Shown: positions 33,906 to 47,313 of the stretch, one piece after another
Position numbering within the stretch: the first letter of the stretch is position 1
How the letters are laid out: every line of letters begins with the position of its first letter
NCBI GenBank assembly: GCA_964412195.1
Contig: CAYPNP010000001.1
Span: forward strand, 124,001-188,000
DNA from: CAYPNP01 sp964412195
Lineage (GTDB): Bacteria > Acidobacteriota > JAAYUB01
DNA length: 64,000 bases
Direction: 5' to 3'
Position numbers and translations under genes: made by a program
Notes under the pieces: generated by a model
The model's database searches: none
What the model was told of the DNA's origin: nothing
What the model saw: only the letters and a program-made list of their open reading frames with translations

Positions 33906-34994
33906 TCAATAGAGAAGTTTCCGCTCGTGAGCGATGGCGATCGCCTGCAGGCGGTGCTCGGCGCCCAGCTTTGCGAAGATGTTGTTGATGTGAGTCTTGA
34001 CGGTCTTCTCGCTGATGAAGAGCTGGCCGGCAATCTCCTTGTTTTTGAGGCCGCGGGCCAGGCAATGGACGATTTCCTTTTCCCTTCCGGTCAGGCTGCC
34101 GGTCGAATCCGGGGCGGGGGGATCGGGTAACGGCGGTTGCCGGGTGTAGAGCTGCGACAGTTCGGCCAGGGCGCGAAAAAGAACCGGTGGCGCAGCCTGG
34201 ATCTCTCCCCGATGAATGCTGGCCAGGAGCCATTCCATCTCATCTTCCGCGATATCCGTTCCCAGGATGCCACTCACGCCGTTCTTGACAAGCTCGGTCT
34301 GGATGGCCTCCGGCAGGTCTGCGTTGAAATACACCACGGGTTGCCGCCCCAGCGCGGGCCGGAGGCGCTGGGCCAACCCGACCGCGTCCTCGCCGGCGGA
34401 CAGGTTGCATGCCGCGCAAACCATGAGCACGTCAAACGGCCGGCTGGGCGCCTGCTGCAGGAACGCCGGCAGGTTGGGATAGAAGGCAGACAGGCGGAAC
34501 CGTTCGCTTCGGGCCATGAAATGCAGCAGTCCCTTCTGCACCAGGACGTTGTGGCAGAGGATGGCCAGGCCGATTTCCCCGCTGCTGTATCCCGTCAGCT
34601 CTTTGCGGGCTAGGTTCAATTCGCGCCGGGCCAAGGCCTCCCGGAGGGTCTCCAGGATCGACTCGGTCTCGGACGTCTTGGTGAGATAGTCGAACGCCCC
34701 GCTTTTCAGCGCCTTCACCGCCGTCTCGATCGATGGATAGGCGGTGATGATGATGGTTTCCAGGAGAGGGTCCCGCACCTTGAGAACCGAGGCGACGTCG
34801 ATTCCATCCTCGTGGCGGATTTTCAGGTCCACCAGCGCCACTGAGGGCGTCTCGGCCGCCTGCCGGGCCAGCGCTTCCTCGCCGGTCCGGGCCGTGACCA
34901 CGCGGTAGCCAGCGACGGACAACAGGAAATCGAAGCTCTGCAGCAAGGCGGAGTCGTCATCCACAACCAGGATGACAGTGCGTTCAGTCGCCAT
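33906..34994 (-). CDS. LuxR-type response regulator with a pseudo-receiver domain
   Basis: A 362-residue DNA-binding response regulator. Residues 1-120 are a normal receiver: acidic pocket VVDDD, phospho-acceptor Asp56 in LVDLKIRHEDG, threonine in ITAYPS and lysine in YLTKTS. Residues about 135-260 look like a second receiver-type fold, but the strand where the aspartate should be reads VLMVCAACN, so it cannot be phosphorylated in the usual way. Residues about 297-362 are a LuxR/NarL helix-turn-helix (LTGREKEIVHCLARGLKNKE). The start overlaps the end of the histidine kinase gene by 11 bases, so the two are a cognate pair by position. Confidence 0.92.
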   Translation of the reverse strand: MATERTVILVVDDDSALLQSFDFLLSVAGYRVVTARTGEEALARQAAETPSVALVDLKIRHEDGIDVASVLKVRDPLLETIIITAYPSIETAVKALKSGAFDYLTKTSETESILETLREALARRELNLARKELTGYSSGEIGLAILCHNVLVQKGLLHFMARSERFRLSAFYPNLPAFLQQAPSRPFDVLMVCAACNLSAGEDAVGLAQRLRPALGRQPVVYFNADLPEAIQTELVKNGVSGILGTDIAEDEMEWLLASIHRGEIQAAPPVLFRALAELSQLYTRQPPLPDPPAPDSTGSLTGREKEIVHCLARGLKNKEIAGQLFISEKTVKTHINNIFAKLGAEHRLQAIAIAHERKLLY

Positions 34995-36735
34995 TCTGGC
35001 ATTCCTTCCTTCTCAGGCGGGGGAGTTCCACGACGAAACAGGCCCCTCCCCGGTACTCCCGATCCACCCAGATCCTCCCCCCGTATCCGGTCACGCGGGC
35101 GTGCACGATGGAAAGCCCCAGGCCCATCCCCTGCTCTTTACCGCTGGAGTAGAAGGGGTAGAAGATCTTGTCCAACCGGGCCGTGTCGAGACCGGGGCCC
35201 TGGTCGGTCACCCGGATCGTCGCCACGTCCGGGACGGCGGCGATGTCCACGGTGATCTGTCCCGAGTGGTCCATCGCCTCGCAGGCATTCTTCAGCAGGT
35301 TGAAGAAGATCTCCCGCAGCCGCGACGGATGGGCCCGGATCCAAACGGGGCCGGAGTCTCCCTGCAGCGTGATCGTGCAACCCTGGTGGGGCAACAAGGA
35401 AGCCTGGATGGACTGGATGGTGTCGGCCAGAGCACCCGCCAGCTCCACTTCTTCCGGGGGTTCCGGCTGGTTGGAGGAGAATTCGGTCAAGTGATCGGTG
35501 ACGCTGCCGAGATGCCGGATCTCCTTCTTCAGCAGGTCCAGGTAGCGGGATGTCGATTCCGGATCGTTCTCCAGGGCGTACAGGCAATTCTTCACGACCC
35601 GGATGGGATTGTTGATCTCGTGCAGGATGCTGGCCGTCACCTTCCCGGCGGTGGCCGTTTTTTCCATGAGGATCATTTCCCGCTCCATCTCCCGCCGGTG
35701 CGCCTCCTCGTCGCGAATCTGCCGGATGAGCTTGTTGTAACTCCGCTGCAGGATGGTAATCTCGTCGTGCCCGTCCTCCTCGCATTCGCGGAAGGGAGCG
35801 GATTGGCGGGAGTCCGCCTCGATCTGTTGGGACAGCCGGCGAACCCGGCGGAGGACGATCACGCCAAGGCTCAGGAGGAGTACCGCGAAGAGCACTGCAA
35901 ACAGAAGGCCGGACAGGACCAAGTACAGGAAGGTGGAATCCTGGGCGATGGCGAACAGGGAACGCTGGATCTGCGCGCGGATCAGCAGCAACGGCCGTCC
36001 GGTGTGGTCCTGAAACGGAATGAACAGAATGATCGAGTCGGACGCGAGGCGGGAGAACGGCCGGTTGGGGGGCGCCCCCGAGGGCATCGAGGAGATGGGC
36101 ACAATCCGGACGGGCTTGTGGAGAATTTCGGCGATGCTCTCCATCATGGCCGGCCCGATCCTCCGGCCCAGTACGAGGCGGCCCCGCGGAGGTCCGGTAT
36201 TGTCGCTCCGGATGATGGGGTAGGAGCACATGTACATCGGCCCTGAGGAGGTCCGCACCAGGGCCTTGACAGGACGGTCGACCGTCAGACGCAGGAACTC
36301 GGCCTCTTCCGGCGCTGGCGAATGCCGGAGGATGGCCTCCTCCTGTCCGCGGACGTCGCGGATCTTGGAGAAGAGAATGCGCCCGCCGCTGTCGGCGACC
36401 ATGATCAGATCCACGGAGGCAGGGTAGAACACGGAGTCCGGGAAGGAGTCCTGTTCGAATTCTTCGGTCCAGTGCCGGGCCGCTTCGTACATGCTGTCCC
36501 AGGCGGACCAGTCTTCGGTGATGACGTCCAGGTCCTTGAGGTGGTGGTGGAATGCGGCTTCCACCTGCTCGATGGTCTGGGTGACGTAAACCTCCTCCTG
36601 ATGCCGGATGCTCGGCCGCAGGTAGTACCAGTAGAACGCCAGATGCGCCAACACGTAGAAGATGAACAGCCCCGCCAGGATCACGGTGATCCGGAAGATG
36701 ATGGACTGATCCAGGCGGGGGGAAGAGTCGGTCAC
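34984..36735 (-). CDS. CHASE4-domain histidine kinase
   Basis: A membrane sensor of 583 residues. The GTG at 36735 is preferred because GGGAGAGG precedes it; a TTG 39 bases upstream is weaker. A membrane helix lies at about residues 15-35. The extracytoplasmic region (about 36-275) has the CHASE4 hallmark DWSAWDSMYEAA. The second helix (about 280-305) leads into a HAMP-like linker. A coiled coil follows, then the histidine box with His372 in LHEINNPIRV and an HATPase domain (NLLKNACEAM, DQGPGLD, GMGLGLSIVHARV). The signal is unknown. The stop overlaps the start of the LuxR-type regulator, and the M14 peptidase gene lies 66 bases upstream in the same direction. Confidence 0.92.
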   Translation of the reverse strand: MTDSSPRLDQSIIFRITVILAGLFIFYVLAHLAFYWYYLRPSIRHQEEVYVTQTIEQVEAAFHHHLKDLDVITEDWSAWDSMYEAARHWTEEFEQDSFPDSVFYPASVDLIMVADSGGRILFSKIRDVRGQEEAILRHSPAPEEAEFLRLTVDRPVKALVRTSSGPMYMCSYPIIRSDNTGPPRGRLVLGRRIGPAMMESIAEILHKPVRIVPISSMPSGAPPNRPFSRLASDSIILFIPFQDHTGRPLLLIRAQIQRSLFAIAQDSTFLYLVLSGLLFAVLFAVLLLSLGVIVLRRVRRLSQQIEADSRQSAPFRECEEDGHDEITILQRSYNKLIRQIRDEEAHRREMEREMILMEKTATAGKVTASILHEINNPIRVVKNCLYALENDPESTSRYLDLLKKEIRHLGSVTDHLTEFSSNQPEPPEEVELAGALADTIQSIQASLLPHQGCTITLQGDSGPVWIRAHPSRLREIFFNLLKNACEAMDHSGQITVDIAAVPDVATIRVTDQGPGLDTARLDKIFYPFYSSGKEQGMGLGLSIVHARVTGYGGRIWVDREYRGGACFVVELPRLRRKECQNGD

Positions 36736-36801
36736 TGCAATCCTCTCCCGAGGACTACGATTCGTGCGCCGCAAAAGGCATCAGCCGGCCGGAAGTAATC
36801 A

Positions 36802-39351
36802 TCATTCCGGCCAGAGCAGGGCGTTGAAGAGCAGCTTGAAGGTGCCGTGGGTCTGGCAGCGGTGCTGCGGGCGGATGCCGTACAGGAACACCTTGCCCTT
36901 CTCCACGGTGAAGTCCACGACCGCCGCCTTCTGGACAAGGTGCTTCTCGCCGGTCAGCCAGCCGCTGGCGAGGACTTCCTCCTCCGGGTAGACCGCCACC
37001 ACCCGCCGGTCCATGTCACCGGAGGGGACCCAGGTCTGGAAGGCCAGGCCGTTGGCGAACATGGCCACGGCGTCCGCGGGCATGCCCCAGCCCAGGGGGG
37101 AGCGGCCGGTCAGCTGGATCCGCAGCAGGGAGGTGGGGCAGATGAACTGCTCGGGCGTCAGCTTGGCCAGGGCGTTCGCCACCGGGAGCTGGAACGTCTT
37201 GACGGCGAAATCGGAGGCGTGGTTGAAGCAGGCCAGCCGGCCACCGGCCTTGACGAACTCCTTGATCGCGTCGGTGCCCTTCTCGCCGATGCCGCCCTCG
37301 AACTCCGGCGGCAGCAGGATGGTGTAGCTCTCGTAGGGCGCGTGCTCGGGCTTGGCGTTGACCAGGGCCTCCAACGAGATGTCCGCCAGGATCAGCACGT
37401 CGATCTTGTCGCGGAGTTTGCCGGCCTGGATATCGGCGTTGTGCAGGACGGTGTAGGGGAACCCGAAGCGGTCGAGCAGGAGGCGGGTCCAGCCTTCGTC
37501 CATGGAGGTCAGCCAGGGCTGGTAGATGCCCAGGCGGGGCAGCTTGACGGCGACCGCCCCGGCCGGCAGCTGGGGCAGGGGCCGCGCCTGCAGGCGGGCC
37601 TCCGCGACGATCGACTGGATCCGCGCCGCCGAGTCGGCGGCCAGCGGTACCAGGAAATCGCCCGCGGCGAGGGAGTCGCCATCCTGGGCGGCCCGGTACA
37701 CCGTCACCCCCTGCTGGAGGAGCCGGGCGGCCACCCCGTAGGCGTCGTTTTCCCGCGTCGACAGCGCCAGGAACCCCGAGCCGGCCTCGGCGGGAGGCGG
37801 GCCCGGGAAGCGGAATGCCTCCACCCGCGAGGCCTTCGCCTGGAACGGCTCGGAGACCGCCGCCCACGTCGCGCCCATCTGGAAGGGCAGGGTCCAGGCG
37901 GCGTTGTCGTAAGGCGGCACAGGCGGCCCGCCCTCCCAGCGCCGGGTGTCGGGGTACTTCTGCTTCTGCATCAGGCTGTCCAGGTAGGGGCGGTAGGGCT
38001 GGGCGGTGTAGAGGATGAACGTGCCGGCGGGATACTCCCGGCCGTCGGCCCGGAAGGATTCCTCGGCCTGGTGGATGATCACGCCGCCGGTCTTCAGGAT
38101 GTCCATCATCTTCAGCGCAGTGGGCGGGTCCCACTGGTCGGGGGGAACCAGGTAGGCGAAAGGCGATCCGGCCGGCCGCCGCTCGATGGCGTCGCGGTTC
38201 ATCTTGTAATAATTGAAGAGGATGTCCTCCTTGTAGAGGACCACGGATTTGAGCAGCGCGAAGTTGAGGGCCAGCTCGTAGTCCACCAGGTCGCGGGGCC
38301 GCCACCAGCCGCCCTTCCAGGGACTGGGCGAAGCCATGGTCTGCTTCCGCTCGAACTGCTGCACCTCGCCGGGCTCGATGTAGATCGGCGTGCCCATCCG
38401 CGCCGAGGCCAGTTCGCTGAGCAGGCCGACCATGTTGTGGAACCAGCTGGTGTCGTCGCAGGCGCCGATCCACCAGCCGGTGAAGGTCGAGCCGTGGGTG
38501 ACGCCCTGGAAGCCCTGCTGCTCCATGTCGGCCGCGATGCTCATGCCGATCAGGCCGGCCTCCCGCCAGACCAGCGGGGGCACCTGCGGGGTGGGCGGGT
38601 CGTCGAAGGGGGGGAGGAAGAGGCGGGCGCCGGTGGAGCCCATCTGGTGCTCGTCGATATGCACCTGGGGGAGGCAATCCTCGAACAGCACCTTGGACAC
38701 CAGGCGGGTCTCCGCGAGGTTGAACATGAACCAGTCGCGGTTGTCGTCGTGCCCGGCGTAGGGGTGGTACAGGTACGGCATGAAGCCGCCCTCATATTTG
38801 GTCCCGACGTATTTCCGGTACCAATCCACGACCATTTTCTGGCCGTCCGGATTGATGGACGGCATCAGGAGGAAGATGACGTCCCGAAGAACGTCCAGCT
38901 GCGGATAGGGCGTCTGGCCGGCGACCAGCTTGTAGGCCAACTCCATGGACATCTGGGTGGAGGCGATCTCGGTGGCGTGGATGTTGCAGGTGGCCAGCAC
39001 GATGGGCTTGCCGGCGCGGGCGATCTGGCGGGCGTCCGCCTCGGACAGGCCGGCGGCGTCCCGCAGCCGCCGGGACTGGCCGATGAACTCGGCCAGCCGG
39101 GGCATGTTGTCCCGGTGGGTGATCACCGCCATGAACATGTCCTGGCCCTGGGTGGTCTTGCCCAGTTCGACGACCTTGATGTCGGGGGATTCCTGGGACA
39201 GCAGCTGGAAATAGGCCCGGATCTCCCCGTAGTCGGCCAGCTTCCGGTCCGCCCCGACCGGATAGCCGAGGAACTTCTCCGGCGGGGTGACCGCCGCGAG
39301 CCAGGCCGTGCCGAGCAGAACCAACGCCAGCCACACGCAAGTCCGTTTCAT
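36802..39351 (-). CDS. Exported M14-family zinc carboxypeptidase
   Basis: A 849-residue exported peptidase. A signal peptide (MKRTCVWLALVLLGTAWLAA) and a strong AGGAGG site fix the start. The M14 domain covers about residues 35-330: zinc ligands His125 and Glu128 in NIHATE and His231 in QVHIDEHQ. The substrate-binding SINPDG segment is present, and the likely catalytic glutamate lies in GLLSELAS. After a linker, residues about 640-760 resemble a class I glutamine amidotransferase-like fold (KIDVLILADIS, GGRLACFNHASD), seen in many large M14 proteins. Such enzymes trim C-terminal residues of extracellular peptides. It is divergent from the outer-membrane barrel gene and may start the transcription unit with the CHASE4 kinase. 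Confidence 0.9.
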   Translation of the reverse strand: MKRTCVWLALVLLGTAWLAAVTPPEKFLGYPVGADRKLADYGEIRAYFQLLSQESPDIKVVELGKTTQGQDMFMAVITHRDNMPRLAEFIGQSRRLRDAAGLSEADARQIARAGKPIVLATCNIHATEIASTQMSMELAYKLVAGQTPYPQLDVLRDVIFLLMPSINPDGQKMVVDWYRKYVGTKYEGGFMPYLYHPYAGHDDNRDWFMFNLAETRLVSKVLFEDCLPQVHIDEHQMGSTGARLFLPPFDDPPTPQVPPLVWREAGLIGMSIAADMEQQGFQGVTHGSTFTGWWIGACDDTSWFHNMVGLLSELASARMGTPIYIEPGEVQQFERKQTMASPSPWKGGWWRPRDLVDYELALNFALLKSVVLYKEDILFNYYKMNRDAIERRPAGSPFAYLVPPDQWDPPTALKMMDILKTGGVIIHQAEESFRADGREYPAGTFILYTAQPYRPYLDSLMQKQKYPDTRRWEGGPPVPPYDNAAWTLPFQMGATWAAVSEPFQAKASRVEAFRFPGPPPAEAGSGFLALSTRENDAYGVAARLLQQGVTVYRAAQDGDSLAAGDFLVPLAADSAARIQSIVAEARLQARPLPQLPAGAVAVKLPRLGIYQPWLTSMDEGWTRLLLDRFGFPYTVLHNADIQAGKLRDKIDVLILADISLEALVNAKPEHAPYESYTILLPPEFEGGIGEKGTDAIKEFVKAGGRLACFNHASDFAVKTFQLPVANALAKLTPEQFICPTSLLRIQLTGRSPLGWGMPADAVAMFANGLAFQTWVPSGDMDRRVVAVYPEEEVLASGWLTGEKHLVQKAAVVDFTVEKGKVFLYGIRPQHRCQTHGTFKLLFNALLWPE

Positions 39352-39502
39352 GCGAACCTCCTGGATAAAACCGTCCTGGGGGAAAGCGAGAATCCATTGT
39401 ACATTAGAATGGTGAAACCGGACGCGGAATCCGGCGTAAAAAAATCAGCGCGGATGAACCATCCGGCCGGTCCCCGCATCCTATCGGGAGGGGCCGGTCC
39501 GG

Positions 39503-39531
39503 TTGACGCTCCGCGGGCCAAAGCGTATAAT
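39503..39531 (+). promoter_or_regulatory. Sigma-70 promoter for the barrel protein gene
   Basis: TTGACG (39503-39508), a 17-bp spacer and TATAAT (39526-39531), close to consensus, 30 bases upstream of the start codon at 39561. Confidence 0.8.
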
Positions 39532-39560
39532 AAGAGCGGTCGAGGGCACGACGAGGCAAC

Positions 39561-41324
39561 ATGAGAATCGCGGCATCCATCCTCACGGTTCTGCTCCTGG
39601 TCCTGGCGCCGGCCATGCAGACGGCGGCGGCGGCGGACACCCGCGCCGTGATCCTGGAGGGCTTCGTCCGCAACGAGGAGGGGAACCCCCTGGTGGGGGC
39701 GGTGATCTCCCTGTTCAAGGAGAACTGGACCGACAAGATCCTCCAGTCCGCCAAGTCCCGCCGGGACGGCTCCTTTACCCTGGAAAACCTGGAACCCGGC
39801 CGCTACGTCCTGAACGTGGCCAAGACCGGCTACGAGCCCCTGACTTACAGCATCCTGGCCCCCCTCAAGCAGGCGCCGCTCTTCGTGGTGCTCAAGGGCA
39901 TGGGCCAGGGGGACAAGGCCGGCAAGGACTGGGGGGTGGACACCGTCCTGCGGGCCTCCACCGACCGGAACGTGATCTTCCGGAACCAGGAGGGGGGCTC
40001 CGCCCCCTCCGACGGCCGGCGCGTCCTGAAGGAAGGGACCAAGCCCGGCGTCCGCGGCGGGCAGGTCCTCTTCAGCACGTCCCAACCCCTGGGCGGCCTC
40101 GGGTACAACGTCTGGCCCAGCCCCCTGGCCACCGGCTTCTCGACCCGGTTCGCCTACGTGGAGCCCCTCAGCACCAACAGCAACTTCGTGGTCACCGGCC
40201 TCATCACCAGCGGCACGGACAGCCAGTACCAGATCAAGAACATGATCAACTACCAGGTCACGCCCGGCCACAAGGTGCAGCTCAGCCTGCGGTACGACAA
40301 GGCGGGAGCCAAGGAGCGGCCGATCCAGGATCTGGACCAGGTCAACTCCTCCACCATCGAGACCGCCATCCTCAAGACGATCGAGCCGATCCAGACCATC
40401 AACGTCGGCATTCAGGACTATTTCCAGATCTTCGAGCCCCTGACGGTCGTCTACGGATTCGACATCGACTATGCCAAGGCCTCCCGCGGCATGGCCCGCA
40501 TCAATCCCCGGTTCCAACTCTACCTGAATCCCACCGAGGACCTGTCGTTCCGGTTCATGCTCAACAACGACCGGGTGACCCACGACAATACGCTGACCCT
40601 GCCCGAGGGCAGCCCGGTGACGCTGGCCTCGCCCACGCAAATCGGCAAGTTCAACGACAACACCTTTGTCAACCACCTCGACCACATGGAAGCCGGATTC
40701 TCCTATCTCCTCGGCGACAAGACCGGCCTGGAGATCAGCACCTTCCTGGACGAGATCGCCGGCTCCGGCTACCCCTTCGTCGCGATCCTCAAGAGTCCCG
40801 ACGCGATCGTGACCCAGGCCGAGCTGCTGCCACCGGACGTGACCAATTCCAAGGGCTTCCGCTTCAACGTCCGCCACGAGTGGAGCCGCGCCATCACCAC
40901 CTCCGTGCTGTACGTGTACGGTTCCGGCGCCACCCTGGACACGCCGGTTTCCACGCTGGCGGAAACCCCGGCGGACTGGAGCTCGGCCATGAAGAGCCGC
41001 TACTTCAACATGGTGTCCGCCAGCCTGGACGCCAGCATCCAGAAGACCGGAACCAACATCGCCGCCGTCTACCGCCGCACCGACGGCACGCCCCTGACTC
41101 CCTTGGACATCCACTCCGATTACTACGACGTTTCCGACAACTCCCTCAACTTCTTCATCCGCCAGTCCATCCCCATCTTGAGCAGCCTGGGGAAGTGGGA
41201 GGCCATCATCGACATCCGCAATATCATGAACCAGGGCGTCCAGGCCTATGAGAGTCCGAACGGCGACTTGATCCTGGTGCGGGCCACCCGGTCCATCCGG
41301 GGCGGCATCAGCTTCCGTTTCTAA
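39561..41324 (+). CDS. Outer-membrane beta-barrel protein with carboxypeptidase-regulatory-like domain
   Basis: A 587-residue protein with a signal peptide (cut near residue 25). Residues about 28-115 are a carboxypeptidase-regulatory-like beta-sandwich (VILEGFVRNEEGNPLVGAVI, then DGSFTLENLEPGRYVLNV). The rest is a series of amphipathic strands with alternating aromatic residues, ending in SIRGGISFRF. A C-terminal phenylalanine is the usual outer-membrane assembly signal. The domain order is that of the abundant TonB-dependent-receptor-like proteins of Acidobacteriota, but no plug domain or TonB box is recognisable and the protein is short. It is probably a barrel for uptake or attachment. 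It has its own strong promoter. Confidence 0.8.
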   Translation: MRIAASILTVLLLVLAPAMQTAAAADTRAVILEGFVRNEEGNPLVGAVISLFKENWTDKILQSAKSRRDGSFTLENLEPGRYVLNVAKTGYEPLTYSILAPLKQAPLFVVLKGMGQGDKAGKDWGVDTVLRASTDRNVIFRNQEGGSAPSDGRRVLKEGTKPGVRGGQVLFSTSQPLGGLGYNVWPSPLATGFSTRFAYVEPLSTNSNFVVTGLITSGTDSQYQIKNMINYQVTPGHKVQLSLRYDKAGAKERPIQDLDQVNSSTIETAILKTIEPIQTINVGIQDYFQIFEPLTVVYGFDIDYAKASRGMARINPRFQLYLNPTEDLSFRFMLNNDRVTHDNTLTLPEGSPVTLASPTQIGKFNDNTFVNHLDHMEAGFSYLLGDKTGLEISTFLDEIAGSGYPFVAILKSPDAIVTQAELLPPDVTNSKGFRFNVRHEWSRAITTSVLYVYGSGATLDTPVSTLAETPADWSSAMKSRYFNMVSASLDASIQKTGTNIAAVYRRTDGTPLTPLDIHSDYYDVSDNSLNFFIRQSIPILSSLGKWEAIIDIRNIMNQGVQAYESPNGDLILVRATRSIRGGISFRF

Positions 41325-41421
41325 CCTACTCCGCCGCGCCGTCCCCAACTTGCTCCGATGAGGAATTCAAACGCTCTTGCCGGCAACGGATCAAGCCGGC
41401 CGGTGGAACTGATCCAAAATA

Positions 41422-41450
41422 TTGAAACATCATTCAATAGATTGTATAAT
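41422..41450 (+). promoter_or_regulatory. Sigma-70 promoter upstream of the PDZ/GAF/PAS kinase
   Basis: TTGAAA (41422-41427), a 17-bp spacer and TATAAT (41445-41450) in a locally AT-rich stretch. It would give a leader of about 135 bases that includes the palindrome and the sigma-54 element. Confidence 0.7.
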
Positions 41451-41466
41451 CGTGATCCGATAAATT

Positions 41467-41493
41467 GGACAGGCGCGGGGCCCCGTCCTGTCC
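41467..41493. promoter_or_regulatory. Palindrome between the two kinase promoters, candidate activator site
   Basis: GGACAGG (41467-41473) and CCTGTCC (41487-41493) enclose a further GC-rich complementary core, giving a 13-pair hairpin with one bulged base. Its centre is about 87 bp upstream of the start predicted from the sigma-54 element, where an NtrC-type activator normally binds. An RNA hairpin in the sigma-70 transcript is the alternative. Confidence 0.5.
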
Positions 41494-41541
41494 ATGCAGG
41501 TCCGGCGGGTCTCTTCGGGGAGGTGCCCTGCGGGTCCTCCC

Positions 41542-41557
41542 TGGCACCCGCGTTGCG
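41542..41557 (+). promoter_or_regulatory. Sigma-54 promoter of the kinase/NtrC-type operon
   Basis: TGGCACCCGCGTTGCG has the complete TGGCAC and TTGC boxes with the required five-base spacing; only the last consensus base differs. The predicted start is near 41567, 24 bases before the ATG at 41591. Confidence 0.65.
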
Positions 41558-41590
41558 GCCGTTTCAGGCCGGGAGCATGCTGGCAGGCGC

Positions 41591-45875
<4,285 letters not shown>

Positions 45876-45893
45876 GCGCGGCGGGCGGAAACA

Positions 45894-45918
45894 AACCACC
45901 AACCACACGAACCACACG
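45894..45918 (+). repeat. Nonamer word array (AACCACACG)
   Basis: Two exact AACCACACG nonamers (45901-45918) are preceded by a diverged ACCACC-type unit. It starts 18 bases after the activator stop in an 86-base gap between convergent genes. Confidence 0.55.
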
Positions 45919-45961
45919 AAATCAAATCGGGTTGGAAGGAATCCGTCAAGGAAAGGGTGGC

Positions 45962-46534
45962 TTATTGAGAGCCGGGGCGGCTGGTTTCCTCCTCGCCGAA
46001 GACGTCCGCGCTGAAGACCTTGATCTTCGCCCCGTGCCGCCACGCGTCCATCGGCAGCCCCGCCTTCAGGCAAGTGTGGGCCAGGAACTGTTCCCGGTTC
46101 CAGCCGTACTCCGTGGCCACCTGGGGCAGGAGCAGGCCCCGGTGGTAGCCCTTCTCGATCAGGATGCCGTGCCGGCCCACCTCGACCCCCGCCGGGTCGG
46201 GCAGGTCCTCCAGGGGGGACAGGACCGAGATCTCGATGTCGAGGTCGGCCAGCTCCCCGGCAGCCACCGGCTCGAAGCGGGGGTCCCGGCTGGCGGCCGA
46301 GATGGCGCAGTCCGCGATGGTTTCCCACAGCGGCTTGATTGCCTCGACGTAGCCGATGCAGCCCCGCAGCTCGCCGTGGCGCTTCAGCGTGACGAAGGCC
46401 CCCCGCGGCTCCCGCAGCACGGGGTGGACCGGCTGGTAGGGCCGCGACTCCTGCTGGCGCCTCAGGAATTCGTGCAGGGTCTTCCGGGCCAGGTACAGGC
46501 ACTCATTCCGCGCTTCCGTCGGCAAGGGGCTCAT
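45962..46534 (-). CDS. amrA: AMMECR1-family protein (AmmeMemoRadiSam system protein A)
   Basis: A 190-residue protein of the AMMECR1 family, widespread and structurally known but without a firm biochemical function. The family signature LRGCIGYVEAIKPLW is at about residues 57-71, followed by DPRFEPV and the beta-rich EISVLSPLEDL. In many bacteria the gene lies with a MEMO protein and a radical SAM enzyme, proposed to modify proteins or small molecules; neither partner is adjacent here. Its start overlaps the end of pgsA by 32 bases, so the two genes are probably co-transcribed. Confidence 0.88.
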   Translation of the reverse strand: MSPLPTEARNECLYLARKTLHEFLRRQQESRPYQPVHPVLREPRGAFVTLKRHGELRGCIGYVEAIKPLWETIADCAISAASRDPRFEPVAAGELADLDIEISVLSPLEDLPDPAGVEVGRHGILIEKGYHRGLLLPQVATEYGWNREQFLAHTCLKAGLPMDAWRHGAKIKVFSADVFGEEETSRPGSQ

Positions 46535-47135
46535 GGCGGACCTCCTTCGCCTGCTTCCGGCGCTGCCGGAAGAGGCGCTTCTGCCGGATGCGCTTCCGGC
46601 GCTGGGTGCTGATCTTTCCCCAGAAGTTGAAGAAGTAATGGACCATGCTCCAGACGGCGACGATGAGGACCATCCACAGGGAAACGGTCCCCAGCACCTT
46701 CCACCACCCGCCCAGGGCCGAGCCGGCCAGGATCAGACAGACGGCCGCCACCTGGAAGACCATCTTGGTCTTGCCCAGGGCCGACGCGCGGATGATCAGG
46801 CCCTCGGACGAGGCCATGCTGCGGAGGCCGGTCACGGCGAACTCCCGGCCGATGATGATGATGACCATCCAGGCGGGCACCAGGTGCAACTGCACCAGCG
46901 AGATGAACGCGGCCGAGATCAACAGCTTGTCGGCCATGGGGTCCAGCAGGATGCCGATGGTGGTGACCTGCCGCCGGCGGCGGGCGACGTAGCCGTCGAA
47001 GAGGTCGGTCAGCGAGGCCAGGAGGAAGAGGACAATCCCCCACAGCTCCTTGTGGGGGAATTCGGTGAGCAGCACCGTGAGCAGGAACGGGATGATGAAG
47101 ATGCGCAGCAGTGTGAGGGAATTGGGAAGATTCAT
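46503..47135 (-). CDS. pgsA: CDP-diacylglycerol-glycerol-3-phosphate phosphatidyltransferase
   Basis: Makes phosphatidylglycerol phosphate, the first committed step to phosphatidylglycerol and cardiolipin, in the inner membrane. The ATG at 47135 follows GGTAGGAAC and gives MNLPNSLTLLRI, the standard PgsA opening. The CDP-alcohol phosphotransferase motif DG-x2-AR-x8-G-x3-D-x3-D is intact in DLFDGYVARRRR...GILLDPMADK. Four or five membrane helices follow. The C-terminal tail of about 40 residues is very basic (RRKRIRQKRLFRQRRKQ), longer than usual, and may contact membrane or RNA. It is divergent from the sigma-54 activator at 47314. Confidence 0.93.
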   Translation of the reverse strand: MNLPNSLTLLRIFIIPFLLTVLLTEFPHKELWGIVLFLLASLTDLFDGYVARRRRQVTTIGILLDPMADKLLISAAFISLVQLHLVPAWMVIIIIGREFAVTGLRSMASSEGLIIRASALGKTKMVFQVAAVCLILAGSALGGWWKVLGTVSLWMVLIVAVWSMVHYFFNFWGKISTQRRKRIRQKRLFRQRRKQAKEVRHEPLADGSAE

Positions 47136-47281
47136 CGTTCCTACCGCCTGAATCGGGGGCCGGTTCGCGTGGGCCGCCGCGTTCCGTGGCTGGGATTCCG
47201 TCCTGGAGTCCACCATACCACAAACGCCCCGGGGTGACAAGCGGGGCCGGGGACGGCCTTCCCCGCGGTCCGGCCGTGGAG

Positions 47282-47287
47282 TATAAT
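47282..47287 (+). promoter_or_regulatory. TATAAT -10 element before the GAF activator gene
   Basis: A perfect TATAAT 27 bases before the start codon. The -35 position holds only TTCCCC at about 17 bp, so strength is doubtful. Confidence 0.4.
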
Positions 47288-47313
47288 CGCGTCATCGAAT
47301 CAGCAGGCCGGGG

